Assembly (NCBI GenBank): GCA_907165065.1
Contig: OU015551.1
Location: 248,001 to 312,000, forward strand
Length of the DNA stretch: 64,000 nucleotides
Origin: Caprimulgus europaeus
Taxonomy: Eukaryota; Chordata; Aves; Caprimulgiformes; Caprimulgidae
Direction of reading: 5' to 3'
Position 1 is the stretch's first letter, and every line of letters starts with the position of its first letter. The notes below the pieces were generated by a model. It ran no database searches, had not been told where the DNA came from, and worked only from the letters and a program-made list of their open reading frames with translations. Of this stretch, positions 11,801-26,800 are shown in pieces. A program made the position numbers and the translations under genes.

Positions 11801-14800
11801 GTAGATGCACAGAGCTGGCTGGTACCCGGGAGTCCTTAACTTGGGACTGCAGCCAGTGGGAGCCAGGACAACCAGCAAGTGCCTTCAGAGTAAGTCTGTT
11901 GAACAGCAGATATGGGAGATATCCAGGGATAGCAGTTGTTTCCCCACAAAACCAAGGTGGTTGTGTTATTGCAATCAACAGCCATCCTCAAAGCCAGGCT
12001 GAGGCAGATGCATGGTGCCAAGCGAAGAAGAATGAACTAGGGCTGGGAAAAAGGACACCCAGAAATACACATCTGGGAAGCCATTTTCAGGCCAGAACGT
12101 GCCTACAAGCTATCTGACTCAAGTTTACAAACAGAGTTTGCAAATAATTGGCTTCTTGGACTTGCTTGGTGACACACTGTTAATTGTCCTTGGCACAGGG
12201 CAGGCAGGCCACAAGAAACCCAGGTGGAGGACATCCTGTGCAATGCTTTGGACAGAAAAGCTGCCACAAAAAACCCGAGTCAGATCCAAGGTGCTGGGTG
12301 ATACACACCATGTAGTAGCCAGGAAGCAGCTTCTGTAGGAATTCAGCTTCCTTGTGCATCACAGTTTTTATGATGAATTCGTCGTCGCTGGTGACATAGA
12401 AGAGGGAGCCGCTGGCACCAGGGTTCGACAGCTCTATCAGAGGCTCGTTACATAATGAATACTGGGGAGAAAAAGAAAAGAAGATTATGTTTTCACCCCC
12501 CACTCACTGGACATTGAGTTCTATGCCCTGACTTTCCCCAGTGTGTTGTCTCCCTGTGAGATTAAGGGGTAGCAAAGCTTAAGTGAGAACTATCTTCATC
12601 ATAGGCTTGGTCTAAGCAGCAAAGCTGATGGGCAATTTACAACTGGAGACAGAGATTACAGTTCAGAGCATCCCAACTGCTCAGAATCAAGATAATAATC
12701 TGCTTTCAGTAACATCCAGGCTTCATAATGACATCTTATCTCTTCCCATTGTGCGTGGCTGCTTGTATTACATTTATGCTTCTTTCAGCACTACTGCAAG
12801 TGCAGATGAACAGGCTGGAATTTAAGAGACACGACAGTCTGCTCAAGGTACCACCGTGCTGGAGGGAATGTAATGCACTGGCTATTCTCAGCAGCCTCCT
12901 CTGACCTTGTACTCCCCTGTTACAGAGGATTTTTACAGTCACATCTCACCTCCTCAATCCTGCTAGAAACACATGAACAGCACTAAACCAGGTGTCCAAA
13001 CAAGAAGAAAGGGATAAGCGCTGTGTAAGCCCAGCAAGTGGTACTGCAGCGTGAACTGAACTGAGAGGACATTTCTAGCCATCAGTATGCAAACAGCAGG
13101 TCCTCAAATAAGGACATGCCTAGCAGCAGGAAAAACAAAACAAAACAAAACAAAAAAAGAAGAAAGCACAAGCACACAGGTGCACTTTGCAGGTAGGTGC
13201 CAACCCCAAGGTAACCGCGTAGGTTGAGTGGGTTCACGGCTGCGTCACATCAGAGCTGCCACAGCAAGAGGTAAGATGGGGAGAGGGAGAGAAGGTATGT
13301 AAGGGTCATAATCAGAGCCATAAATTAAATGCTCATCATTATGTACGGAAAACAGCTTTCAGCACTGCACAGATTAATGATCCAAGACCTTATCAAGTTA
13401 ATTATCTCATGCATAATTAAAGGCATTTGCTGCTGGGCCAGGCAAGAGAGAATCAAGGGAAGCAAAAGCAACAAATCAGAGCTGTAACCTTTGCAATTGA
13501 GGCAGGCTCTTTGCCTCACCCAACTTTTGAACCACTCATCAAATCAGCCAGCATTACCTTGGATGGCATAGACAGGGACCACTGTTACTGTCAAACTGTG
13601 CAATGGCACCGATTTGTTTCTACTTGTAGGTGTCCAGCTACAATAATCCCTATCTACAGGTGAAGTCTGAAAAAAAAAAAGGGCTATTAAAAAGGGGGGA
13701 GGGCTCATTTGGGTGTGTGCCCTTCCCCGGTTCCACAAACGTCCTTTTCTACAGAGCAGGCTGTCGCACGCACGCAAGGGGCGAAATTCAACCCCAGTGT
13801 GCTCCAAGCCCCAACAGCTTCTACTACTGGGTATTTTAAAAACAGCCTTTCCTGCTCTGAGGAGCTTTCTGAGCACACCAAGCAGCTGTATTTTATTCTG
13901 TCTTTCTAAGACGATTAAAATAACTACACTCACATAGCTCTCGAATGAGTACACCAGGGAAAATTCCCATCCTTGTCCTCAGAGCCCCAGGGGACATTAC
14001 AGGTCTGCACCCACCAGAACACAACTCCTCTTGTTTGTCAACACAGTCAGTTATTGTCACCACAAGCAACAGAGAGGGAACCCTGTCGCAGAGCTTATAG
14101 TGCACACGCTGTACGCAGATCATTTCCTCTCCATCCAGTGTGAGCTAGCAGCTACCTCTGAGCAAACAAGGACTTGGGCTGAGTGGTGCTGAGTGTGCAC
14201 TGGATCTCCTCCAAAACTGAACAGAGTCCCTAAATCCACAGCCTGTTCCCACTCCTTTCTGGGATCAGAATGATTCCTCAGCTCTGTTCTGTCCATTTTA
14301 GGCAAGAATTGATGACAGCCCTGATTTAGGGGCAAATTTCTCGTGTTACTCCAGACCATCTCAAATAAAGGAGGAAAGACAGACAAATCCAAAAATACAT
14401 TCATACCAAATAATCATCTGGACGAATCCCAAAGAGTTCTCGGAAGTATCGAAAAGCCACTGGTGCGTAAGTCTTGAACCTGAAGTCAGCGTAGTGGTGA
14501 GCTGGGGTGAGGTTACTGCCTTCGCTGCACAGAACAGACATGGCATGAGCAGGGCCTCTGTGGTACCCTTCATCAGACATGTACAGTCACAACAAGGCTA
14601 CTGTATATTTAAGATTGAGAGTCCTGCAAAAATACAACTTAAGAAAAACAACAACAACAAAAAAAATCTTTGTTCTGTGGCAGGACAACGGGAAAATAGT
14701 TTTTAAATAATCTGCCAAAATCTTTCCAAAGAGTGCAAGGAACAATCATTTGCCAAGCAGAATATATTTGCACAGAGAATATAGCTTTTACAAGCTTTGT

Positions 14801-17800
14801 TTATTCACAGGATTAAAGAGCTCCCAGAATGAGTTTCTTCCATCTCACACCTGGTACAATTTCATGAAAGAAATTCTAAACAGACAGGTAGGAAGAAAAG
14901 CACGTAGGAAGGCCAACAAACTCAAGCACACAGTACTGCATCCCTGCAAGCCACTGTACTGCAGAATCTAACACTTCCCACTGTTACATTTGGATGTCTT
15001 GGATGCATATTTAAAACATTCAGAGCATGCAACTCTGATCTAAAGACAGATGGAAGCTCCCTTGAAAAATCAGTGAGAGAAAAAGAAATAACTCATCCAT
15101 TTGTTTTGTTTCTGTTGTCTCCTTTACCTTGGGAAAAAAATGCTCTCCACCACGTAGAAGTCCTGCATCAGGACATCTCTCTCTGGCTTGGAGCTAAGAT
15201 TGCCGACAGTATATCCAATCCCCAGCTGGATGGCTCCCTTGAGAGTGGATGAGGTGGTCTGGCAGAAAGAAAAGAGCAGTCAGTGAGCATTGCACAGCAG
15301 GTGACTGTGATAACATCCCCTATATGACAATACAGCTGTGTCTATGACTTCTGTGAGGCTGTCTCGGGCACTACACACTGCTAAACACATTCAACCAGCT
15401 GCTGGAGAGAGGGATTAAGGCTTCCAAAGGGTTTGATGTTTGCAAGATCACGCAGTACCAGGGTGCTGCATCAAATCTAAGTCAGATTGGTAGCTATGAG
15501 CAAACAGAAGCAGGAAAGCTCGGTTGTGCTATCGCTAACCTTGGGCCCCAACTTCTCAGCCTGCCACCTACACACAGCTGCCAGTCCCCACTCCACAAAA
15601 CCAAACCTTTTTGTAGGTGGTTTCACCAGAAGCATCAACGCCTCGATGACCTATCTTCTTTCCTTGGCCAGGCTGCCCCGGTAGTGATGGTCCCTGCAAG
15701 GAAAGAGCATGGCTAAAGCTCAGAACAGAAGGTGACCTGGTTGACAAGAACAAGCAGAGCAGCACAGGCACAGCCACACCAGCATGGTGATAAAGGACAG
15801 AGAGATCACTCTCTACTGCTGAAGGAAAACCTACAGAGTGCAAAGAGGTGTAAGTGGCACTGGCAAGCATTAAACAAGGCTGTTTGAATCATACACCCAT
15901 CCCTCAAGACAAGAGAGCTTAGAATACCCAACCACTCCACCTGACACCCTCAGTACCAACTGGGCAGAGCCTCAGCAGAGATGCTGAGCTCAGGATCCGC
16001 CTGCTTCCCAGCTGCAAAGATTCCGAAGCAGTTGTTTGACTTCGGTTTCTCATTGATTTAAAATAGTGGTGTAATTAAATCAAACATCGAGAGAAGTTTA
16101 AGAATTATTCTTAAAAATTCCACACCCTCAGGTGTCAGACCAATACCTGGTGCTTCACAGGAGAAATAAGAGACAGATAACAGAGACAACACAGCCCCAC
16201 TCCTGCATTCACATGGAGATAATCCACTTAAGGGAGATCTCATTTGTTTACAACTCAAAGGAAGAGCCCACACAGGGTGAACTGCAGTAACAGCTCTTCC
16301 TGAAGTTATGCAAAGAGTTTACAGGGGACTGCCAGGGCTTCAGAGTGAGAACAAACCTGCTCCTATTCTGTTCTCCTCCTCTTTTACCTCTAAGTTTGCT
16401 TCGGCCTTTTTTTGCAATCCAGGCGGGAGCAGATTAACCAAGCCGATGTCATCACGTTTTGTGGAGTTAAGTGCAGCTCCTTTTGCCAGCCCAGGTGCAG
16501 GGCCTCTACACTCTGCCACAGGGACACATTTCACCTCCTCTCCAGCCTCCCTCCCACCAGCCCCGCAGACTGCAGAGCCCAGCAGACAGCTACAGCTGCC
16601 GGTGAGCCACCAGCAGCGTCCCGGGTTTGGTGACATTAAAGAGCTGGGCTTTGGACGCTCCTTTAAGTAGTGTGCAGAGATCCAAGGTCATTCCCCAAGT
16701 GACAATATTCCATCACTGTCTCTCTCAAGTGCCACACAGACCCATCTCTCAGAACTGATGGCTACAGCAGACAATGGATAATTTTGTTCAAACTAGAGGA
16801 GTTCTTTGTATTTTAGCTTTTAATAAAGAGCTTGCAGCTATTTCTGGTCAATCTGCTTGTGCTTCTGATACCAAGGTGCAGCCTGATCTCTCCTTCAAAA
16901 AAATCTTATTTCCTCCTCTGCTTTAAACATTCAGCACAGCCAGGCTGGCTCATGAGCACTCTTTCTCCAAGCAGTTGTAATTAGCAGTATAGCTCATCCC
17001 TCCCCTGCAGCTTCTAACCAACAAGCTGGATCCTGTTCACAGCATCACAGACTGGTGGGGTTGGAAGGGACCTCAGGAGATCATCCAGTCCCACCCTCCT
17101 GCCAGAGCAGGATCCCTACACCAGGTTGCACAGGAAAGTGTCCAGGTGGGTTTGAACATCTCCAGAGATGGAGACTCCACACCCTCTCTGGGCAGCCTGG
17201 CCCAGGGCTCCGGCACCCTCACAGGAAAGAAGCTTCCCCTTCAGTTTGTGTGGAACTCCTGGTGTTCCAGTCTGTGCCCACTGCCCCTTGTCCTGTCACT
17301 GGGCACCACCAACAAGAGCCTGGCCCCATCCATTTGGCCCCCTCATTTACAGACATTGATCAGATCCCCTCTCAGTTGCTCTTCTCCAGGCTGAACAGTC
17401 CCAGCTCTCTCAGCCTCTCCTCACACAGGAGATGCTCCAGGCCCCTCATCATCTCTGTGGCCTCCACTGGACTCTCTCCAGAAGATCCCTGTCCCTCTTG
17501 AACTGGGGAGCCCAGAACTGGACACAACACTGCAGATTTGGCCTCAGCAGGGCAGAGTAGAGGGGGAGGAGAACCTCCCTTAGCCTGCTGGTCACAGGAG
17601 ACCATTTGCCTTCCTGTCCCCAGGACACACTGCTGGCTCATGGCCACCCTGCTGCCCACCAGCACACCCAGGTCCTTTTCTGCAGAGCTCCTCTCCAGCA
17701 GCTCGCCCCTAACCTGTACCCATGCATGCCCTTATTCCTCCCCAGGTGAAGGACTCTGCACTTGCTCTTGTTGAACCTCATCAGGTTCCTTTCTGCCCAA

Positions 17801-20800
17801 CTCTCCAGCGTGTCCAGGTCCCATTGGATGGCAGCACAGCCTCTGGTGTGTCAGCCACTGCTCCCAATCTTATTACATTCAAGCTCTACTGCTCTGCCTC
17901 ACCACGTGGCTCATCATGATCCTCTCAAAGCGATTAACAGACACAGGTATTGGTTAAGAGATTGCCACCATACAAAATGCAGTAACAAAAGTCCCTATCA
18001 CAGACCCCAGCTCTACTTGTGACCACGTTTCCAGGACAAGAAAAAGTGGGGCTATTTGTGCATTGAACAAAGCAATCAACTTTCACAGAAGCTGAGTTTC
18101 CTACTATGCATATTTCTGGGGAGGTAAAAAAGAATCAAGTGACCCATTCCTGGCAGTTCCATGGGAAGATTTTGCTGTTCATGTACACAAATGCTCATCA
18201 ATCATCCCAGGTGAGTAACGTCAAGGAGTATGTCAGAAAGTTAGATCAAACAAAAACCATTTGAACGTGGTGCCCTAAACCAAGAGTGTGGGCTTCAGGG
18301 AACACCTTTCAGGCACAGATCCTCCTACTAGATTCCCTGCTGCCCACTGTGAAGAGTTTTGCTTCAGAACATAACAGTGATTCAGCAACCTGTGACCTGG
18401 ATTATGTGTGAGAGAAGATCAGTCCCTTGAGATGTTCCCCTGTTTTATGGCTTCACAAATTACAGCCTCCTAGACTCACTCCTGGAAGCAGGCGAGACCC
18501 AACAGAGAGCCCTGGGGATGCCAAATACATGGATTCTCCATTTATTACCTTCAGGTTCTGACGTCAAGATGTACCCTCAGCCACTTACTTAGAGACATCA
18601 TGGATCAGGCACCTGAAACTGCCCATTTGATGGGCATAATCCCTTCATATTCCCTCTGTGACTGTGGCGATGTCAGCAGATGGACTCCAGAGACCTGCCA
18701 CTAATTTTCTCCCTCCCAAACAACAGATATCAAATTTTCAGTAATCTTAAATGTATTTTGAAATCCAGTTTTGCACAAAAAAGTCACGTAGAAGTGTTTC
18801 ATAGAGCTCTGTGTTCTCATTTCTCAACACGGGATTTTCAAGGTCAGTTTAAACATCTCACCTCAGTGATGGCTGCCTTCTTCAGTGCCAGACCTGAGGA
18901 GAGAAGGGAAGAGCATCAGTAGAAGCAGCGATATTGGGGGTGAGGAACAAACAAAAACCAACCAACCAAAACCCAAACCAAAAAACAGCCTTGAGAAAAT
19001 AGCTTAATGCTTTGCTCTTTCAAGCAAGCTGGAAAGCCTTTAAAAGCAGCTGGTTTTGCTCAGTTTTCAGTTTCACTAGTGCAGGAGTCTGAAGTTGTAG
19101 GGGTCACCCAAACCATTTCATATTCAGAAGCACAGAGATGCACCATTTTTCCTAGCGATGATGTTTCCTGGAGGCTTCAGTAGAGAGAGTTCTTGTTAAT
19201 CCCTGCTGCACTGTAATAGGTCCACACTGCACTGAAGAGTCAGTTACAGACAGAAGCCCAGAGAGACACCTAGAAAACTGCTTTCCAGCCCCTTGACAAA
19301 CTACATTGATAATTGAATCTATTTATAGAGTCTGATGTCCAAATATAGCGCAAAAATGAATGCATCACTCATCGCCACCACTGCCTTCGGGAGAAGCCTC
19401 CATTACTCCATTACAGTGAACAGTGAGAAATCAGGATTTTGCCTAAAAGCTTTTAGATATTATCAAAGTTGGAAACAGTTGGAAACACCTGTGAGGTGCC
19501 TGCTGACCTGCCCAGAGCCTCACACATGGGACCACAAGCTCCAGCCCAGCTGACCCCAGAAAGCCACCACGAACAATGATCAAGAGCTGCTTGAGAAGAA
19601 TCGCTCCTCACCCCGTTCTGGCAGCACAACACCCCCTGTCTCCCCAGCCTCCCCCAACCAACTCTGCATGCAGTTATCAAGAGAGAAGCCTGCTTGCAAA
19701 GAACACAAACCCAAGTGACAGATTTAAGGCCATCTGTTTCCAGGTACGAATCTGCCACTCCCTGGTCCTATATGAAGCATTCCTACAAGCCCAGACCATT
19801 AAGCAACCACCAATACTTTAGAAATGGCTTAATTTTGCAAAAGATCATCAAGCAGAATTTGAGAGTTTTGGCTGTGAAGAAGAAAGGCTCTTCCAAGCTC
19901 CAAACTTTTCCCACAACCTGGGGGCAGTGGGGGGATGACACAGCCCCCCGCTGCTGCGCAAAGCCTCCAACTCAACAGGGATGCCTACGCTCGAGCTGGT
20001 GGGGTGGTTCCTCTCCATAGGGAGCAGAAGATGTCCTGCCCAGAGGAAAAGCCCCAGAGGATCCAGCCCAACATGCTGCTGCTTCAGCATCTGCCCTTTG
20101 GCCAAGGAGGAACTATGATGGTTTAACTGGGGTAACCGTTCAACCTCCTCACATACAAGCAGTGATGCTTCAGGGTCGTTTCAAAAGGAGCCTGAGCACG
20201 AAGTTGGGCGTAACAGGAGCGCGATGCTCTGCAGATGACAAGAGAGCCAAGAGAGCACGTGATTCAGTTATATTTCAGGAAATATTTCAGACACCGTGAA
20301 GCAAAAAAGCAACAAACCCAACAAAAATCCCTTGGTGGTCACAGGGGAGATGAAAGTTCTCTGCATCAGAAGTGCTGAGGTTATCTCACTGTCCGGTCCC
20401 AACAGACTGTGGATCCCCTGCTGCAAACCAAGTCTTGTCCATGTGGCAGTCTGAGCTGTCTGCACGGCCACATTTGCAAAGCCAAGCAGCACAGGAAGAT
20501 TCACTTCTTGTTTTGTTTTCAAGTGTGCTCTCTGGTGCCCAAGTTTTGCATCAGGAACAAAATCATAGGACTGGGCTGTATTAGGAAGAGTGTGGCCAGC
20601 AGGTTAAGGGAGGTTCTCCTCCCCCTCTGCTCAGCCCTGGTGAGGCCCCACCTGCAGTGTTGTGTCCAGTTCTGGGCTCCCCAGTACAGGGAGGACGTGG
20701 AACTCCTGGAGCGTGTCCAGCGAAGGCTGATTAACATAATTAAATGACTGGAGCATCTTTCATGTGAGGAAAGGCTGAGGGAGCTGGGCCTGTTCAGCCT

Positions 20801-23800
20801 GGAGAAAAGACAACTCAGAGGGGATCTGATTAATGTGTATAAATATCTAAAGGAAGAGTGGCCAGAGGACAGGACCAGGCCCTTCTCACTGGCACCCAAC
20901 AATAGGATGAGAGGCAACGGGCATGAACTGCAGTGTAGGAAGTTCCACCTGAACGTGAGGAAGAACTTCTTCACTGTGAGGGTGACTGAGCACTGGGACA
21001 GGCTGACCAGAGAGGGTGTGGAATCTCCCTCCCTGGAGATATTAAAAAACCATCAAAATCCTAGTTCATGTGCTCTAGAAGTCCCTGCTTCGGCAGGGGG
21101 GTTGGACTAGATGTGACCTTCAGAGGTCCCTTCCAACCTCAGCCATTCTGTGATTCTGTGACTGCAGCAAAGGTCCTTCCATGTGAGCTGGATCACACAA
21201 TCCCATCTCAAGCCGGAGGCGAGCAGAGTGGGAGTCCCTGACCAGGGCGGAGCAGGTCCCCACCATCACCCCCCTGGGCACGTTCCTCAGCCAAGGGGCT
21301 GTCACCCACATAGGCAGGTGCCATGTGTGATGGGCAACGAGAAACCCCATCACTCCCTCCAGCTCCTTGGGACTGCACCAGCACACAGCTCAGAACACCG
21401 CTAGCTCAAACTCCACATCAGCTTTCACGCTTTCTTTGGCCTAAGACAACGCGATCTCACAATCACTCAACAAGGAGCCCCGCAGCGGCCAGGGGAGCAG
21501 GACAGACGGCACCGAGTGAGCATTTGGCAATGATCTTTCAGGGCATGAGCTGGAGCAGCAACTCAAGAGCACAGAGGAACCCAAAGGGGCAAACGCTGCT
21601 CCAGGCTGAACACTGGAAATTGCTGGGAACACAACGCGGCCACGAGGGCCCCGGGCCAAGGAGACTGCACTCTCCCCGCCACGGCCGAGACCGCTCTCCT
21701 ACCGCACTCATCTCTTCTCTGCACTTTGTCACAATTCCCGAGCAGGAGATTAGCTTTAATTTTGCGATAATTACCACAAACTGCTTTCATTCCCAGCTAT
21801 GAATTGTCTGCTGCTGTACACGTACAAGATGTGGAATCAACACCAACTGCCTGTGTGAAGTAAAGGTACCAGAGGTGAGGAACTGCAAGTCTCCAGGAGA
21901 AACGATGCTTCAGGTGGACAAAACCATCACCAGCAAAACCTCCCTCCCCACCTGCCCCCTGAACAAACCCCTCCAAAATAACAGCTTTATAAAATTAACT
22001 TGTCTAGGCAGAAAATTAAAAAACCCCAACCAAACCACATTCCACTGGTTACCCAGTGCGTGGCACTCGGCTGTGCCCATCTCAAACAAGCTGACAGATG
22101 GCCTGGTGAACACTGATTTAACTCCAGCTTTGGGCCTTATACAGTCACAAGAGACAGCACCTGGGTTTGTGGGGAGCAGAAGCTCTGCTGCAGGAAGTTT
22201 CAACACTTCACAAGCTAATTGAGATGATTCTTATTTGATCTGGTGCAGCTTAGTGAGGGCTCATTCAGAAACACAACGAGCAGCTCTGGACGGGGAACCC
22301 TGTGATGAAACCCCAGCTTTCTGCCTTGCCTCCCGCTTGCGCCTGGGTTTTGTAGTGCGTTTCATGCACACTTGACCTGCTGCCTTCAGTTCCTCTACTC
22401 ATCTGTGCACGGGCTGGAGTCAGCCCTATCGCAGTGCTCGCGCTCCTGCAGAGCCTCAGAAGTTAACATTTCAGTTGTAGCACTCAGCAATTCCCGTATC
22501 TCATTTAACATCTCTTTTTTTTCCATACACCTCTCTGTTCACAGCCACGACTGCCTTGTCCACCCCCTCCACAGTGCTGACTTCCTGCAGGACAGGGATG
22601 AATTCAATCCTGGAAACCCTCTGCACATTTACTGTCTGATGCAGAAAAGGACTCTCAAGTTTTAACTCTACCAAGCCAAAGGAATGTAAACCTACACGAG
22701 ATGAGATAACCCATTTCTCCTCTATGTGATCTATTCATAGAATCAGAGGTCTTTTCCAACCTTAATGAGATCATCAAGTCCAACCGTCAACCTAACACCA
22801 CCATGCCAACCAGACCATATCCCTAAGCACCACATCTACCCATCTTTTAAACACCTCCAGGGATGGGGACTCAACCACTTCCCTGGGCAGCCTGTTCCAA
22901 TGTTTGATAACCCTTTCAGTAAAGAAATTCTTCCTCAGATCCAACCTAACCTCCGCTGGTACAACTTGAGCCCACTTCCTTTTGTCCTGTCATTTGTTCC
23001 TTGGTTGAACAGACCCACCCCCACCTCTCTGCACCCTCCTGTCAGGGACTTGGACAGAGCCAGAAGGTCTCCCCTCAGCCTCCTTTCTTTGTTGTACCAA
23101 CAAATTTGTGTTCAGCCCCTTTTAGGCCCCTCGCTGCCCACCGATCGCTTGACTGCTGCTCCCAGTAAGCAAAGCACAACACGTGCTGGCAAGAGGCTCC
23201 TGCTCACAAAGGAAACCCTCATGGTTACCAGGTTCATTGGCCTCATCAGTGCATCAGAACTCAAAGTGGTGCAGGGTTGGGATTAGAGCAGTTGCCTTGG
23301 CTTCTCCAGCCCACAGCCTCTCTGGACGCTGTCATCAGGGAAATGCAAGGGATGTCAGAAGTTCAGAAGTTAAAAAACAATCACCAAATCTTTGGGCTTA
23401 AGAGCAAACTTCATGAAAATCAGAAAATATTGCCCTTGCTGTCCACAACTTAGAATGAGTTTAAGTTAAATACAGGGGTTTCAAGTTTCATTTATGTGTA
23501 GAGAATAAGTTTTAAAATCTAATCAAGGGAAAAAAAAATTCACTCAGATCTCTGAGAACCAGCTAAGGCAAGCTGACCAGCAAAACCTCTTCACTATAAA
23601 CCAGGAGAGAGCCATGAGAAGCTTTTATCCACTGAAAAGGAATTTCTTAGGAAAGTTTACAAACATCCAGCAGAAGCCTTGTTTAAGACCTAATAAAGAA
23701 GTCTTCTTTATAAGACAGATGTATACACACACATATATATTTATAAATCATAAGTATTTGATGCTTTATGATGCTCTAGAGAAGACAAAACAAATTTGAG

Positions 23801-26800
23801 TAATTGGTAGATTTATCTGAACTCCTTTCTCCAGTCAGAGATAGGGCTGCATCTTTAATAAAAGCTTTGCTTTATTGAAGTGTTTACCAGGAGCTACATA
23901 ATGTGACTGCAACTCAAATTACCTCTGAATATAAACACCACAGGAGCTCTCCAGCTGGAGGCTGCACTAACATCACCCCTCCAAAAACGCAGCGCACCAG
24001 AGGCTCGCAGTTGGCCCCTCGCTCTCAGTCGGGGTGGAAGCCTTTGCAATCACACCTGGCTCGTTCCCAAAGGACAGTTCCCCAAAAGTGCTGGATCAGC
24101 AGTTTGTATTTGTTGCTGTTGTTTTTTTTCTTTTTTAATTTGTTCTTTGTTTTTAAACTACTGAGCTGACAGCAGCCTTTGCTAAACTGACATTTAGCAC
24201 TAAGCCAGTGCAATCAGCTGGAGAGGTGTGGAATTCTGACGAGTCACACACAGCCCAAAGGAGGCCTGGATCTAATTTTACACTGAATCCATTGAGAACA
24301 AGACAATGTGACACACCTGAGCAACCCACTCAGACAATAAGAGGAGGTGAAGACTACAACCAGGCCGCTCTGATGTATTGTTGGCTCAGACCCCGCAGCC
24401 CTGTCTGGTCAGTGCATTCTGTGCACCAGCATTACGACACGGAGCGCTCGGGGACCAGCCGTGAGAGGTGAAGACTGTACATGCGTGTTGTGTCACAGGT
24501 GAAATACAGAGAGAGAAGCTGGGAATTAAATGCATCCATCAAAAGAGACAGCTGTTAGCTCCCAGTGAGGGCCTGCTGATAAAATGAAATTAAAATTAAG
24601 GTGTGGGGGGAAGAGAAGATGCCAGAAAACACATCTCAGCTGAGAAGCAGCATCGGAACTAGCACAGGCAGGCAGCCAGGGCTTCCTGAGGAGCCGGCAC
24701 GAGCATCAGGCCATATCAAAAGGGAAAGGCAGAAAGCAACCTCTGAATTTCTTCTCACACTCCAGATGAATGGCTTCAGCTCCCAGCACACAGGATCAGC
24801 CGCCCAGGGTCGTCAGTAGAGAGGAGACGCAACAGGGAGCAGAAGCCAGACTCAGCAACCTCCTGGAAAAGGCAACAATTTAAAACTTGCCCTTCCCAGG
24901 AATCAGGATGATCTACTACTCATCACTAAACACATTCTCTTCCCATAAAACACCACAATTTGATCAAGTAAGCCACAATACTAAATAAAAATTTGGGTTC
25001 CCCCCTCACCCCTAAATGCAGCATCTCTCAGCAGAAAGAGCTGTAGTCACTGCACTGCACCCTGAGCAGATAGCTGCTTCTGCCATTGGAGAGCTTGTAG
25101 AAATAATAAGGAAATAAAGCAATCTGAGGTAACTTCTGCTTAATATATAGAATCTACATACAGCTTTGATAGCAAAAGGTATCCATGTTTCCATGGAGCA
25201 CTTGTTGAACGAATGATTTTTGGGATCATCTACACAAAATTCATGCTGGTTGAACACAAAGAGCCTGCACTCCCTCTCTCCCCACTGGTTCGCCCCATCC
25301 AGCCCGGTGCTCAGGCAAGGCTCGCTCCATCCCTATGGGCAAGCACAGCAAGGAAGAGACCCTGCTCCAATGCACCTGCAGCACAGGTAGCTCCAGGCTC
25401 CTCAGGACAGTTTAGTCGCCATCCAAAGTCCAGCAGTTATTTGCAGACAGACAGAAATGCTGGCAGCACCAGGCAGCATTCAAACTGGACTACCAGGAGC
25501 AGCAGATAAGTAATCCCATGTAATCCCATCTTGGCCACCCTGCTCTCCTCTCCCCTCCTCCCTGGCCACCCACACCAGCTCTGTGCCTTGTTTTGCCGTT
25601 TCAAGCATGCTGGAGCCACCTCCACCTCATGGAGAGGTGACAACACTTGCAAACCTTGATCTGCTGCACCAACTCTACGTGCTGCACTCTCTTCCCATGC
25701 CCTTTGTCTTGTTTATTTGAGCATAAACTTGGTAGGGAAAGGAACAGTGTGCCTTGTACGAATTAAGGGAAAGAGCTGAACATACCAGCTAGGCAGAACA
25801 GGGCCTCGGGGCACTGCTGTGGTTACTCCATAGCAGTGACACAGCTCACTCCCTCCTGTCCACTCCAAGTAGTTTCCATCTACCAGCTCTTCAGTTATCC
25901 TGGGATGTGCGGCAGGAAGCCCCCAGCCTGCCCTAAGCCATGAGCCACCTCCTCCAGGTTTCTGCTTGAGGGTTTTGAACCCCAAACCCCAGAAGCACTC
26001 TCACTGCTCCCCTGCCAGTGCTCCCCCAGAGATCAAGCAATTTAATTCCTGTTAATGTGGCCAGTAGGACCAGGGAACTTCTCTTACCTCTATACTCAGC
26101 ACTGGTAAGGCTGCACCTTGAGTGCTGGGTTCAGTTTTGGGCCCCTCACTCCAAGAAGGACCTGGAGGTGCTGGAGCGTGTCCAGAGAAGGGAACGGAGC
26201 TGGGGAAGGGTCTGGAGCACAAGTGTGCTGAGTTCCCAGCTGAGGGAACTGGGGGTGTTGAGCCTGGAGAAAAGGAGGCTGAGGGGAGACCTTCTGGCTC
26301 TGTCCAAGTCCCTGCAAGGAGGGTGGAGAGAGGTGGGGGTGGGTCTGTTCAACCAAGGAGCAAGGGACAGGACAAGAGGAAATGGCCTCAAGTTGTGCCC
26401 AGGGCAGTTGAGATTGGGTGTGAGGAAGAATTTCTTTGCTGAAAGGGTTCTGAGGCATTGGAAGGGGTTGCCCAGGGCAGTGGTGGAGTCCCCATCCCTG
26501 GGGGGATTGAAGAGTCGTGTAGACACAGTGCTGAGGGACATGGGTCAGTGGGGACTGGTCAGTGTTGGGTTCATGGTTGGAATCAATCTTAAAAGGCTTT
26601 TCCAACCTGGGCAGTTCTGGGATTCTGTATTATGCAGCCCACAGAGAGCAAAACATCCAGCTTACGGCGCATCAGCACTGCAAGGGACGGACACAAAGTG
26701 ATGATTCTGCAGTAAAAGCACCTATCAGCCCATTTTATTTTTAATGCAGAAACTCTTTCTGCCTCAGAAATAAGTCTGTTTATCCCAGCTCAGGGGGCAG

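Larger units (their letters stand above)
12462..16387. other. PIP5K1C introns between exons 6 and 2
   Basis: The intronic parts (12462-14406, 14525-15127, 15259-15606 and 15694-16387) contain an (AAAAC)n-like simple repeat at about 13132-13159 and A-rich runs, but no mobile element, RNA gene or further exon that I can support. Confidence 0.55.

Noticed and set aside
26018-26701. 227-codon plus-strand open frame
   Set aside because: This is the surviving C-terminus of the CR1 reverse-transcriptase frame in a 5'-truncated LINE, not a host gene.
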